Shown here piece by piece: positions 44,642 through 53,038 of a stretch of 64,000 nt of DNA. The notes under the pieces are model-generated. The model ran no database searches. It saw only the letters and a list, made by a program, of their open reading frames with translations, and was not told where the DNA came from. The DNA is from an uncultured Burkholderiales bacterium. GTDB taxonomy: Bacteria > Pseudomonadota > Gammaproteobacteria > Burkholderiales > Burkholderiaceae_C. A program made the position numbers and the translations under genes. How positions within the stretch are numbered: the first letter of the stretch is position 1; every line of letters begins with the position of its first letter. The stretch covers positions 1 to 64,000 of the forward strand of contig CAIQHG010000085.1 in NCBI GenBank assembly GCA_903871545.1, in the 5' to 3' direction.

Positions 44642-44737
44642 GAAAGAGTTACATTTTTTGCAAAAAAATTCAATCTAAGTGTTGAACAGGTCGTAAACGT
44701 TGTAAGCTTTCGTACTCTGATCGTTGAAAAAGTCTGA
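44642..44737 (+). pseudogene. C-terminal fragment of an unidentified gene upstream of the CitE-like gene
   Basis: An in-frame stop precedes about 31 codons reading E-R-V-T-F-F-A-K-K-F-N-L-S-V-E-Q-V-V and ending T-L-I-V-E-K-V-stop, eight bases before the CitE-like start. Looks like the tail of a gene once upstream in the same operon. Family not recognised. Confidence 0.3.
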
Positions 44738-44745
44738 AAGTATTT

Positions 44746-45471
44746 ATGATTATTCCTCGCAGCAAATTATTCATATCCGGTGATTGTCTTGATCAACTTC
44801 CAGATGCTTTAAAAGCTAATCCAGATGCTCTCTGTATTGATCTAGAGGACGGAGTTGTGGAGGCTGAAAAGATCAGATCTCGTGAGTATGTAGCTCATTT
44901 TTTAAGAAACACCCGATTAGACTGTCAAGTTTGGGTTCGTGTTAATGGATTAAGCAGCCCTCACGTTGTCTCAGATATTTTGGCCCTAATGGGGGCTCAC
45001 GTTGATGTTGTGAGCCTCCCTAAAACCGAATCAGCATCGGATGTAGTTTTCATTGAAAAGTTGCTTTCGCATATTGAAAATTTAGAGGGTATAGGGCGTC
45101 AAATTAAAATAGTACCCACTATCGAGTCCCCCAAGGGGCTTAGGCGAGCGTACCAAATTGGTGTGTCCACGTCTCGAGTGATATGCCTACAATTGGGTGC
45201 TGGGGACCTCACCTCTACGACGGGAATAGATCGTTTAGGTCCCGGACTTGACTTTATCAGAGCTTCGATAAGTTTGGCTGCGGCTGAGGCAGGTTTAGGT
45301 GTCCTTGATAGCACTGCCCACGGAGTAACTGATACTTTAGTTTTTGAGCAAGACGCGTTGAGAGCCAAGTCATTTGGCTTTTGCGGTAAGAGTTGTATGC
45401 TGCCACAACATGTGCTCATGGCCAACAAGGTTTTCACCAAGAGGGAATTTAATAGCGATAGGGCTGTCTAA
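44746..45471 (+). CDS. CitE-like HpcH/HpaI-family lyase (first copy)
   Basis: A 241-residue TIM-barrel lyase of the CitE group, which cleaves or forms beta-hydroxyacyl-CoA thioesters (citryl-, malyl-, citramalyl-CoA) with Mg. Seen: RSKLFISG at the start, DLEDGV (32-37), R65 (RVNG), E127 (PTIES) and D154 (GAGD) as substrate/metal residues. The C-terminal hallmark GFxGKxxIHPxQ reads GFCGKSCMLPQH (211-222), losing I-H, and the protein is shorter than typical CitE (about 270-290). It may be altered in activity or work with the second copy at 52100. A weak GAAAG site precedes the ATG. The importer 4 binding-protein gene follows after 74 bases. Confidence 0.88.
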   Translation: MIIPRSKLFISGDCLDQLPDALKANPDALCIDLEDGVVEAEKIRSREYVAHFLRNTRLDCQVWVRVNGLSSPHVVSDILALMGAHVDVVSLPKTESASDVVFIEKLLSHIENLEGIGRQIKIVPTIESPKGLRRAYQIGVSTSRVICLQLGAGDLTSTTGIDRLGPGLDFIRASISLAAAEAGLGVLDSTAHGVTDTLVFEQDALRAKSFGFCGKSCMLPQHVLMANKVFTKREFNSDRAV

Positions 45472-45545
45472 GCTTTAAAGGTCTGCTATTATAGAAATGT
45501 AAACAATATTTAGTCAATACTGACATCAGCAAAAAGGAGTTGTGA

Positions 45546-46796
45546 ATGAATTTGCGTAGAATATTTTTGGCTTCAATGACGGCTCTTATCTTTACTCCGC
45601 TTCATGCTCAACAAGCGACATGGAAGATAGGTGCACTTTATCCCTTAACCGGATCTCTAGCATTACTTGGAACGGAGAATCTTAATGGGGCTAAGATTGC
45701 AGTTGAGATGATCAACGAACAAGGCGGCATAACGGGCCACAAAATTGAACTGGTAACTGGGGACGCCTCAACTCCTGATAAAGCTCAGTCTGAGGCTGAG
45801 CGTCTTTGTTCTTTGGAGAACTTAAAAGTCATAACTGGAACTTATTCAAGTGGTCTGTCATTTGCTGCAAGCCAAGTGGTCGAGCGTCATGGTGGAATTT
45901 ACTGGGAAACGGGAGGCATCTCTGACGGACTGACTAAGCGAGGTTTTAAAAATTACTTTCGTGTAGTCTTCACCGCATCGCAAAATGGTCAATTAGCCGC
46001 AGGCTTAGCTAAGGATTTGATTGCAAAGAATTTAAAAAAGGATCCCAAAGATTTAAAGATCATGGTGATTCACGAAGATTCTGATTACGGTACTTCAGTT
46101 GCAGCTGCTGCTGAAGCAAAAGCTAAAGAATTAGGCTTTGTGATAACTGACAAAACGGCTTATAAAGCCACTACGACCGATCTCTCGCCACTTATTTTAC
46201 GCATCAAAGCCGAATCACCCAATATCGTGATTGCCTCTTCTTATGCTAATGATGCCTTGCTCATTCAGCGTCAGATGAAGCAGTTAGGAGTCAACGTAGA
46301 TGCCTTTATAGGGACCGGGGGTATATATGGACTTCCTAGTTTTGCAGAAGGACTGGGCTCGAGCGTTAACGGTATATTTGATACTGAAGGATCTGCCAAT
46401 ATTAATACGACTGCACTCTCTAAAGACGCAGCCAAACAGCTAGAAGAATTTAAGAAACGATTTATTGCTGCCCACGGCAAACCCCCTTCATATGTGGGTA
46501 CTCAAGGCTTTGTAGGAACTTTCCTATTGTTAGATAGTGTTTTGCGTAAGGCGGACTCATTGGAGGCTGATCGTATTCGCAATGTTGCGTTTGCCTTGGA
46601 TATTCCAGACGGTGGAACTGCTTTAGGTTGGGGCGTTAAGTTTGCGGGGGAGTCAGATGCGATGCGAGGGCAAAACCTACGTGCCTTCCCAGTTGCCCAG
46701 CAGTGGCAAAATGGCAAATTAGTAGTTGTAAGTCCTGAAAAAACTAAAACAACTGACGCAATTTTGATGCCTTTGCCAGTTTGGGAGAAGCGTTAA
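45546..46796 (+). CDS. Liv-type ABC transporter substrate-binding protein (system 4)
   Basis: A 416-residue periplasmic binding protein. Sec signal cleaved near A21 (LHA then QQ); mature start TWKIGALYPLTGSLALLGTENLNG. Strong AAGGAG site before the ATG. Resembles the system 3 binding protein by eye. Heads a complete importer through 50062 whose neighbours are CoA-transferase, amidase, lyase and PuuE-like genes, so the solute is probably a small amide, imide or hydroxy acid. Confidence 0.92.
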   Translation: MNLRRIFLASMTALIFTPLHAQQATWKIGALYPLTGSLALLGTENLNGAKIAVEMINEQGGITGHKIELVTGDASTPDKAQSEAERLCSLENLKVITGTYSSGLSFAASQVVERHGGIYWETGGISDGLTKRGFKNYFRVVFTASQNGQLAAGLAKDLIAKNLKKDPKDLKIMVIHEDSDYGTSVAAAAEAKAKELGFVITDKTAYKATTTDLSPLILRIKAESPNIVIASSYANDALLIQRQMKQLGVNVDAFIGTGGIYGLPSFAEGLGSSVNGIFDTEGSANINTTALSKDAAKQLEEFKKRFIAAHGKPPSYVGTQGFVGTFLLLDSVLRKADSLEADRIRNVAFALDIPDGGTALGWGVKFAGESDAMRGQNLRAFPVAQQWQNGKLVVVSPEKTKTTDAILMPLPVWEKR

Positions 46797-46840
46797 AAAT
46801 TTAATTAACACCAACTGCTAAAAAATACTGATTTAAAGCT

Positions 46841-47728
46841 TTGCTTTCAATACTCCCACAATTGATTGTTTCAGGCCTGCTGATTGGAGGAGTTTACGCC
46901 CTCTTGTCCATCGGTTTGACATTGATTTTTGGGGTATTGAGAATAGTGAATTTTGCCCAAGGAGAATTCATTATGTTAGCCATGTTTGGTGCTTTTTGGG
47001 CGAACACATTACTGGGAATTGACCCCTACTTATCCGCTTTAGTGGTGGTCCCCGTCATATTCTTTATAGGGATGTTGGTTGAGCGGTTTGTTATTCAAAG
47101 GATTCTTTTTGCTGCACACTCGATGCAAATCTTTGCAACCTTTGGACTGTCTGTCTTGATGCAAAACTTGGCGCTTACCTTTTGGGGCCCTGATTACAGA
47201 TCTGTGACGACTGCTTACACATCTAAATCCTATTCAATTGCGGGTTTATCTTTGTCGGCAACATCTCTTTTTGCCTTTATCGCCGCAATCATTATGGCCA
47301 GTGGACTGATCGGGTTTTTGCACTTTACTCGTGGGGGCCGGGCACTGCGTGCGATGGTTCAAAACAGATATGCAGCCAGCCTAATGGGAGTTGATACAAA
47401 ACGACTAAACCGCTTGGCATTTGGTTGCGGCGTCGCCTGCGCTGCGATCTCGGGATGTATTCTCACTCCCATGTATTACACATTCCCAACTGTTGGGGTG
47501 GATCTAATCATCACTGCTTTTGTTGTCGTTGTGCTGGGCGGCATGGGAAGCGTTCTGGGAGCAGTCATTGCGGGCCTTATTATTGGAGTGGCACAAACAC
47601 TAACTGGTTTTTATCTCTCTGTGGAGTTTAAGGATGTCATTTCTTTGCTTTTGTTTATTGTGATTTTACTGATTCGTCCGCAGGGGTTGTTTGGTCGTGT
47701 GGGTAGTGAAGATATTGGGATGAAGTGA
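46841..47728 (+). CDS. LivH-type ABC permease (system 4)
   Basis: A 295-residue permease. Starts with TTG at 46841 and no clear ribosome site; the sequence from there (LPQLIVSGLLIGGVYALLSIGLTLIFGVLRIVNFAQGEF) is a complete LivH N-terminus, so no later start fits. Ends RPQGLFGRVGSEDIGMK. Four-base overlap with the LivM gene. Confidence 0.92.
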   Translation: MLSILPQLIVSGLLIGGVYALLSIGLTLIFGVLRIVNFAQGEFIMLAMFGAFWANTLLGIDPYLSALVVVPVIFFIGMLVERFVIQRILFAAHSMQIFATFGLSVLMQNLALTFWGPDYRSVTTAYTSKSYSIAGLSLSATSLFAFIAAIIMASGLIGFLHFTRGGRALRAMVQNRYAASLMGVDTKRLNRLAFGCGVACAAISGCILTPMYYTFPTVGVDLIITAFVVVVLGGMGSVLGAVIAGLIIGVAQTLTGFYLSVEFKDVISLLLFIVILLIRPQGLFGRVGSEDIGMK

Positions 47729-48597
47729 TGAATGATTATTATCTCAATATCATAGTAATGACTTTTCTTTGGGCCGCTCTAAGCGGAGCTTGGAATCTTA
47801 TGGCAGGTTACGGTGGATTAATCTCCCTTGGACATTCCGCTTTGCTGGGAATAGGCGCCTACTCTACGGCTGTTCTTTATGCTACTTTTGGTATTTCTCC
47901 TTGGATTGGTTTGTTGGTGGGGATATTTTTAACTACTTCTATAGCCGTTTTAATTAGCTGGCCTTGCTTTCGGCTCAGGGGAGCCTTCTTTTCATTGGCG
48001 ACCTTGGTGTTTCCAATTGCAATGGAGATATTAGCCAACAACTGGACTAGTGTGACTAGGGGCTCTAGTGGAATTGCTTTACCGTTCAAACCAAGTTTTG
48101 GGAATTTTATTTTTGAATCACGCTTAAGTTACGCTATTGCAGCTTTTTTGTTGATGATGTTAGTTTTCACAATCACAAAAATGATTCATAGAGGCAAACT
48201 TGGGCTGTATCTAATTGCTATGAGGGATGATCAAGACGCCGCTGAGAGTATGGGGGTTGAGTCGACTCGAATTAAATTAATAGTCACCATGATCAGTGCA
48301 GCTCTAACTGCAGTTGGTGGCTTTTTTTACGCTCAGTATATTTTGTTCCTTGACCCCCCTAGTGTCTTTTCAATCAATATATCTGTTCAGATAGCTCTTT
48401 TCAGTCTTATTGGCGGCTTAGGTACACCGCTTGGACCGATCGTAGGCTCTTTGCTCATGACACCTCTTGATGGCGCCTTAAGCGCGTTCATTGGAGGTGG
48501 CCCAAGGTTAATGATTTATGGCGCCGTGCTTTTAGTGGTCGTTTTGGCTGCTCCTCAAGGCATTGTTGGTACCTATGATTCATGGCGGAAAAAATGA
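47725..48597 (+). CDS. LivM-type ABC permease (system 4)
   Basis: A 290-residue permease: NLMAGYGGLISLGHSALLGIGAY, coupling loop MRDDQDAAESMGV, and a GPIVGSLLM end region. Start at 47725 or the in-frame ATG at 47728. Overlaps livH by four bases and the ATPase gene by up to sixteen. Confidence 0.92.
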   Translation: MMNDYYLNIIVMTFLWAALSGAWNLMAGYGGLISLGHSALLGIGAYSTAVLYATFGISPWIGLLVGIFLTTSIAVLISWPCFRLRGAFFSLATLVFPIAMEILANNWTSVTRGSSGIALPFKPSFGNFIFESRLSYAIAAFLLMMLVFTITKMIHRGKLGLYLIAMRDDQDAAESMGVESTRIKLIVTMISAALTAVGGFFYAQYILFLDPPSVFSINISVQIALFSLIGGLGTPLGPIVGSLLMTPLDGALSAFIGGGPRLMIYGAVLLVVVLAAPQGIVGTYDSWRKK

Positions 48598-49352
48598 CTA
48601 AAAACGCCATTTCCTCTAGCCCCAATAAGACGCCGATTCCGTTAATGGAAATTGATAATTTAGTGCGTCGTTTTGGCGGGCTAGTTGCTGTTAACGAAGT
48701 ATCATTTTGCGTAGGAGTGGGAGAGATTGTTGGCCTGATTGGTCCCAATGGGGCTGGTAAAACGACACTTTTTAATATCATTAGTGGTCACCTTAAATCA
48801 GACTCTGGAGTCTTAAGATTTAACGGCATGGACATCACAAATATGCGCGCTTCAAAATGTGCGCGAATGGGGATAGGTCGCACTTTTCAAATTGTCAAAC
48901 CCCTTGCCACGTTAACAGTGCATGAAAATGTTACGGTTGGTGCGTTACTCAACAACCACAGTAAAACTGCAAGAGACAAAGCGGCGCATATTATTGAGCG
49001 CGTTGGAATGTCTGATCTGATGGATAAACTATCTGGTAGTTTGACATTGGAGTCAAGGAAACGTTTAGAGTTGGCTAGAGCCCTATCGATTGAACCGAAA
49101 ATAATTTTGCTTGATGAAATATTAGCCGGCCTCAATGCATCTGAAATCGAGGAAAGCATTCATCTCATTCGAAGTCTTGCAGTCACGGATAATTTGGCGG
49201 TGATCTTAATTGAGCATAACCTGCATGCCATCATGTCTTTGGCCCATAAAATAGTGGTCCTCGATTACGGGGTCAAGATAGCCCAAAACGTTCCAGATCT
49301 GGTTGTACGCGACCCCAAAGTGGTTGCAGCTTATCTTGGAAGTGATGACTGA
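48582..49352 (+). CDS. LivG-type ABC ATPase (system 4)
   Basis: A 256-residue ATPase. Walker A GPNGAGKT (54-61), divergent signature LTLESRKRLELARAL, Walker B IILLDEILAGLN (D-E-I), H-loop LIEHNLH. An extra 20 residues precede the core; the ATG at 48594, overlapping the livM stop as ATGA, is an equally good start. Ends one base into livF. Confidence 0.91.
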   Translation: MAEKMTKNAISSSPNKTPIPLMEIDNLVRRFGGLVAVNEVSFCVGVGEIVGLIGPNGAGKTTLFNIISGHLKSDSGVLRFNGMDITNMRASKCARMGIGRTFQIVKPLATLTVHENVTVGALLNNHSKTARDKAAHIIERVGMSDLMDKLSGSLTLESRKRLELARALSIEPKIILLDEILAGLNASEIEESIHLIRSLAVTDNLAVILIEHNLHAIMSLAHKIVVLDYGVKIAQNVPDLVVRDPKVVAAYLGSDD

Positions 49353-50062
49353 TGAGCCTTGAGATTAAAAATTTAACGGCTGGCTATGGCGACATAGTTG
49401 TTTTACGTGATGTAAGTTTCACAGTTACGCCAAACCAAATTGTGTCACTTCTTGGTGCAAACGGCTCAGGAAAAACAACATCTCTCAATGCCATTTGTGG
49501 GCTACTCGCGGATGTGAAATCTGGAAGTGTATTTTTAGACGGCATTGATTTACGCTCTATTGCTCCTCATGAAAGAGTTGAGGCAGGTCTATCGCACGTG
49601 CCTCAGGGACGTCATCTCTTTGGGTTCATGAGCGTGCGTGAAAACTTAGCAATGGGCGCCTACGCAAAGAGAAGTCACACTAAATACTCAGACAACTTAG
49701 ATTGGGTGCTTACTATATTTCCCAAATTAAAGGAACGAATGTCACAAAACGCGGGAACTCTTTCTGGTGGAGAACAACAAATGTGCGCGATTGCTAGAGG
49801 CTTAATGTCTCAGCCTAAATACCTTTTACTTGATGAACCCTCACTCGGACTAGCCCCTATAGTCGTTCGCACAGTAATGTCAGTCATTAAAACAATTGCG
49901 GAGCGAAATATCGGAGTCTTATTGGTTGAGCAAAATGTGGCCCAAGCTTTAAAAATAGCTAAATATGCCTATGTTCTTGAGCACTCAAAGATCGCACTAG
50001 AGGGGTCGGCCGAGGAGTTGGCTGGTAATGATCGGGTCCGCAAAGCTTATCTAGGGCTTTAA
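49352..50062 (+). CDS. LivF-type ABC ATPase (system 4)
   Basis: A 236-residue ATPase with Walker A GANGSGKT (35-42), signature LSGGEQQMCAIARGLM and Walker B LLLDEPSLGLAP. Shares one base with the livG stop. A 138-bp AT-rich gap follows before the CoA-transferase gene; no terminator is visible, so read-through is likely. Confidence 0.93.
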   Translation: MSLEIKNLTAGYGDIVVLRDVSFTVTPNQIVSLLGANGSGKTTSLNAICGLLADVKSGSVFLDGIDLRSIAPHERVEAGLSHVPQGRHLFGFMSVRENLAMGAYAKRSHTKYSDNLDWVLTIFPKLKERMSQNAGTLSGGEQQMCAIARGLMSQPKYLLLDEPSLGLAPIVVRTVMSVIKTIAERNIGVLLVEQNVAQALKIAKYAYVLEHSKIALEGSAEELAGNDRVRKAYLGL

Positions 50063-50200
50063 TCATTTTCTTGTTCGGGTTACTGATATTAAGAGATTAA
50101 TAAGCACTCGTTAGGATTTGATAAATAATTTAGTACACTGGATTCAAGCAGTTGGGTTAATTAGTTTTTTAATATCAGTCTTAATTTTCAAAGGTATAAA

Positions 50201-51376
50201 TTGATTAATAAAGGACCACTCGCAGGCATTCGCGTCCTCGATCTTAGCGCCTATATTGCAGCTCCTTATGGTTGCACATTGCTTGCAGATCAGGGAGCCG
50301 AAGTCATCAAAGTGGAGCCGCCTTCAGGTGATAACCTTAGGACGTATCCCTCAACATTAAAGGCTGAAGGACGAGCCTTTTTAGGTGTCAACCGCGGTAA
50401 ATCCTCCATTGTCTTAGATCTAAAGGTGCCCGCTGGCCTTGAAGTTTTGATGAAATTGATATCCGGCGCAGACGTTATTGTTCATAATTTTCGCCCAGGT
50501 GTAGCCGAGCGACTCGGGATCGGATACGAAGCATTGAAAGTGGTCAACGAACGCTTGATATATTGCGCTGTGAGTGGTTACGGCGAGACTGGGCCATTGA
50601 GTAAGAACGCGGGCTATGATCAGGTGCTTCAAACTTTGACGGGTATCTGCACTTTCCAAGGCTCCAAGGATAAGCCAAAGATTGTTTATGGATCAGTTGT
50701 CGATTATTACGCTGCAGCTTTATTGGCAGGAGGGGTAAGTTCAGCACTATTTGAGCGAGAGCGAACAGGTGTGGGTCAGTATGTTGGAATATCTCTTATG
50801 CGCAGTGCTTTGGCAATGCAATCTGCTCGCTTTATTTGGGCAGCCGATGAACCAAGAGATGTTTACCGAGATATGCGCTCGGGGGGGATTACGGGTCTTT
50901 ATGAAACCTTGAATGGCAGTTTGTATATCTCTGCCAATACTGCGCATTTTTGGACAGCACTTTGTAATTTAATTGAACTACCTGAGCTGTCATCTAATCC
51001 TCGTTACACAACGGTTAGGTTGCGAGCGGAGCACGCTGATGAACTGATTCCAAAGGTGACCAAAGCATTACAAAAGCATACAGCTGCTGAGTGGGAGAAG
51101 ATTTTCTCAGACCAAGTTCCCTGTGCGGTTGCGTTGGATATTGAAGATATGTTTGAACACCCTCAAGTACTTGCGGAAAAAATGGTTGAAACCTTCTCCC
51201 ATCCAAGCGTTGGCTCTTACCGCGGTTTGTCTCGTGCAATTAAGTTTGGCCATACCGATCAAGCCGCAGTTCGGGCAGCACCGAGCTTTGGCGAAAACTC
51301 CGATGAAATACTAACAAGTCTTGGATACGGACAAGAACAAATTAGTTCACTTAGAAAAGTAGGCGCAGTTTCATAG
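50201..51376 (+). CDS. CaiB/BaiF (class III) CoA-transferase
   Basis: A 391-residue family III CoA-transferase that moves CoA between carboxylic acids through an aspartyl intermediate. Catalytic D168 (GSVVD) aligns with D169 of formyl-CoA transferase. N-terminal LAGIRVLDLSAYIAAPYG, VIKVEPPSGDNLR and NRGKSSIVLDLK are typical. TTG start with AAAGG seven bases upstream. Relatives activate citramalate, malate, succinate or mesaconate in pathways ending with a CitE-type lyase, the arrangement seen here. Confidence 0.91.
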   Translation: MINKGPLAGIRVLDLSAYIAAPYGCTLLADQGAEVIKVEPPSGDNLRTYPSTLKAEGRAFLGVNRGKSSIVLDLKVPAGLEVLMKLISGADVIVHNFRPGVAERLGIGYEALKVVNERLIYCAVSGYGETGPLSKNAGYDQVLQTLTGICTFQGSKDKPKIVYGSVVDYYAAALLAGGVSSALFERERTGVGQYVGISLMRSALAMQSARFIWAADEPRDVYRDMRSGGITGLYETLNGSLYISANTAHFWTALCNLIELPELSSNPRYTTVRLRAEHADELIPKVTKALQKHTAAEWEKIFSDQVPCAVALDIEDMFEHPQVLAEKMVETFSHPSVGSYRGLSRAIKFGHTDQAAVRAAPSFGENSDEILTSLGYGQEQISSLRKVGAVS

Positions 51377-51409
51377 GTCAATTCACAATTCAATTACTAA
51401 GAATTAAAA

Positions 51410-52099
51410 ATGAAAATCTGGGACAAATTTTTAACACCTGAGGACCTTACCGTTATCAGTCGCGCACGGTTTGGCAGACGTATGGGATTCGGTGCCAAGC
51501 CAGCGGTTGTTGTAATTGATGCTCAAAAGTACATGGTCGGTGAGGCCGGTGCAGATGAGAAATGGCCCTCTAGTTGTGGTGATATTGGACGTAAGGCGGT
51601 TGGTTCAATCGCGCGCTTAGTGGGCTCTGCGCAGCGCTCAAATATTCCTTGCTTTTTTACGCTCTTTCAACTCGACCCCAGTGGGTCAGACATCGGCGTT
51701 TACGCACGAAAACGTGATTTACTGGATAGCGATCATTGGTGTTTGGCCGGAACCACTGGTGCTCAGTTGGTTCCACAATTAAACCCTGGTCCAAACGATA
51801 TCGTTTTCGTTAAAAAGAAACCTAGCGGATTTCACGGAACCCCCCTACTTAGCTATTTGATGGATAGGCAAATTGACACGGTCATAATCGTAGGCGGAGC
51901 AACCAGTAACTGCATTCGAGCAACCGTCTTTGACGCCTCTTCCTACAACATGAGAACAATCGTCGTAGAAGAGGCCGTATTTGACCGAATCCCAATTTCT
52001 CATGCCATATCTTTATTTGATATGGATAGGCAATTCGCTGATGTAGTTTCTTTAGATGAAGCCCTAAAGTACCTTAGTAGTTTTAGCACTGGGGCTTGA
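51410..52099 (+). CDS. Isochorismatase-family amidohydrolase (N-carbamoylsarcosine amidase/maleamate amidase-like)
   Basis: A 229-residue cysteine hydrolase. Triad residues by inspection: D37 (VVVIDAQKYM), K135 (VFVKKKPSGFHGT) and C168 (GGATSNCIRATVFDA). This pattern matches the branch including N-carbamoylsarcosine amidase and maleamate amidase (NicF), which release ammonia from half-amides or carbamoyl groups. Lies 33 bases after the CoA-transferase and abuts the next gene, so tightly co-transcribed. Proposed role: convert the half-amide made by the PuuE-like enzyme into the free dicarboxylic acid. Confidence 0.88.
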   Translation: MKIWDKFLTPEDLTVISRARFGRRMGFGAKPAVVVIDAQKYMVGEAGADEKWPSSCGDIGRKAVGSIARLVGSAQRSNIPCFFTLFQLDPSGSDIGVYARKRDLLDSDHWCLAGTTGAQLVPQLNPGPNDIVFVKKKPSGFHGTPLLSYLMDRQIDTVIIVGGATSNCIRATVFDASSYNMRTIVVEEAVFDRIPISHAISLFDMDRQFADVVSLDEALKYLSSFSTGA

Positions 52100-52987
52100 A
52101 TGAGATCTAAACTCTTTGTTCCCGCTTCAAGGCCTGAGCTCTTTGCCAAGGCTATGGATAGTGATGCAGACGCCATATCTTTTGATTTAGAGGACGCAGT
52201 CGCTTTCGAAAGCAAACCTATGGCTCGCACAGCTTTAGAAAGTTTTCTACGCTCACAAGCCACCACCCCCTCAAATACGCTTACTTCTCATTCCCACAAA
52301 AGATTGATTGTGCGTGTTAATGCGGTAGATACCGAGCATTTCCAAGCAGATCTAAGCGCATCTGTTTGGCCCGCCCTACACGTTATAAATTTACCTATGG
52401 TGGAGTCTGCGAAGTCTGTTGTTAGTGCAGTAGAGAAAATAGAAAAATTATGCCGCGAGCGCTCTATCAATCAACCCATAGGGATTTTAGCTAACATTGA
52501 GTCCCCCTTAGGCCTCAGAATGGCGGCAGAAATTGCTTTGTCTCACCCCAGTTTGGTTGGTTTACAAATTGGTTATGGAGATCTTTTTGCGCCTTTAGGA
52601 ATTTCTTCAGTTGAGCCCTATGCCAAGCAGTTCGTCAGGACAAGTGTTCGTTTCGCTGCAGGTGAAGCAGGTATAGCGGCTTACGACGGCGCCTACGTGA
52701 ACTTTCAAGATAAAGAGGGACTTCGTCTTGACTCGATCGCAGCAAGGCAATTGGGCTTTTCTGGCAGAAGTTGCATTCATCCATCCCAAATTTCGATAAT
52801 TAATGATGTGTTCATTCCTACTTTGGAGGAGATAGCTCACGCTGTAAGAGTTGTGAGTGCTGCAGAAAAGAATTTGAACGCAGGCGTTGGAGCTTTCTCC
52901 GTTGATGGTCGACTTGTTGATGGGCCATTCATTACGGAGGCTAGAAATTTGTTATCTCTGGCTCACAGAATGGGCTTAACTGACTAA
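52100..52987 (+). CDS. CitE-like HpcH/HpaI-family lyase (second copy)
   Basis: A 295-residue CitE-type lyase of normal length with all hallmarks: RSKLFVPAS, DLEDAV (29-34), R72 (VRVN), E134 (NIESPLG), D161 (IGYGD) and GFSGRSCIHPSQ (219-230). Its ATG follows the amidase TGA with no gap. Probably cleaves a beta-hydroxyacyl-CoA made by the CoA-transferase, giving acetyl-CoA plus an oxoacid. The degenerate copy at 44746 may be a partner or a relic. Confidence 0.9.
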   Translation: MRSKLFVPASRPELFAKAMDSDADAISFDLEDAVAFESKPMARTALESFLRSQATTPSNTLTSHSHKRLIVRVNAVDTEHFQADLSASVWPALHVINLPMVESAKSVVSAVEKIEKLCRERSINQPIGILANIESPLGLRMAAEIALSHPSLVGLQIGYGDLFAPLGISSVEPYAKQFVRTSVRFAAGEAGIAAYDGAYVNFQDKEGLRLDSIAARQLGFSGRSCIHPSQISIINDVFIPTLEEIAHAVRVVSAAEKNLNAGVGAFSVDGRLVDGPFITEARNLLSLAHRMGLTD

Positions 52988-53038
52988 AGACACTCGTATA
53001 GAACTGTATTTTAAAATTCAAGCTGAGGCTATACATAT

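Larger units (their letters stand above)
44042..44745. other. Intergenic region with decayed coding fragments
   Basis: About 700 bases with no intact gene. Several short stretches read like protein but are cut by stops: a minus-strand fragment at 44094-44165 ending ITEKVTAV-stop, one at 44216-44308, a plus-strand stretch around 44401-44550, and one at 44642-44737. A near-perfect 11-bp triplicate (CATGT[CT]GCAGT, 44156-44188) overlaps the first. I read this as a graveyard of older genes at the left edge of the 44.7-54 kb block. Confidence 0.5.
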
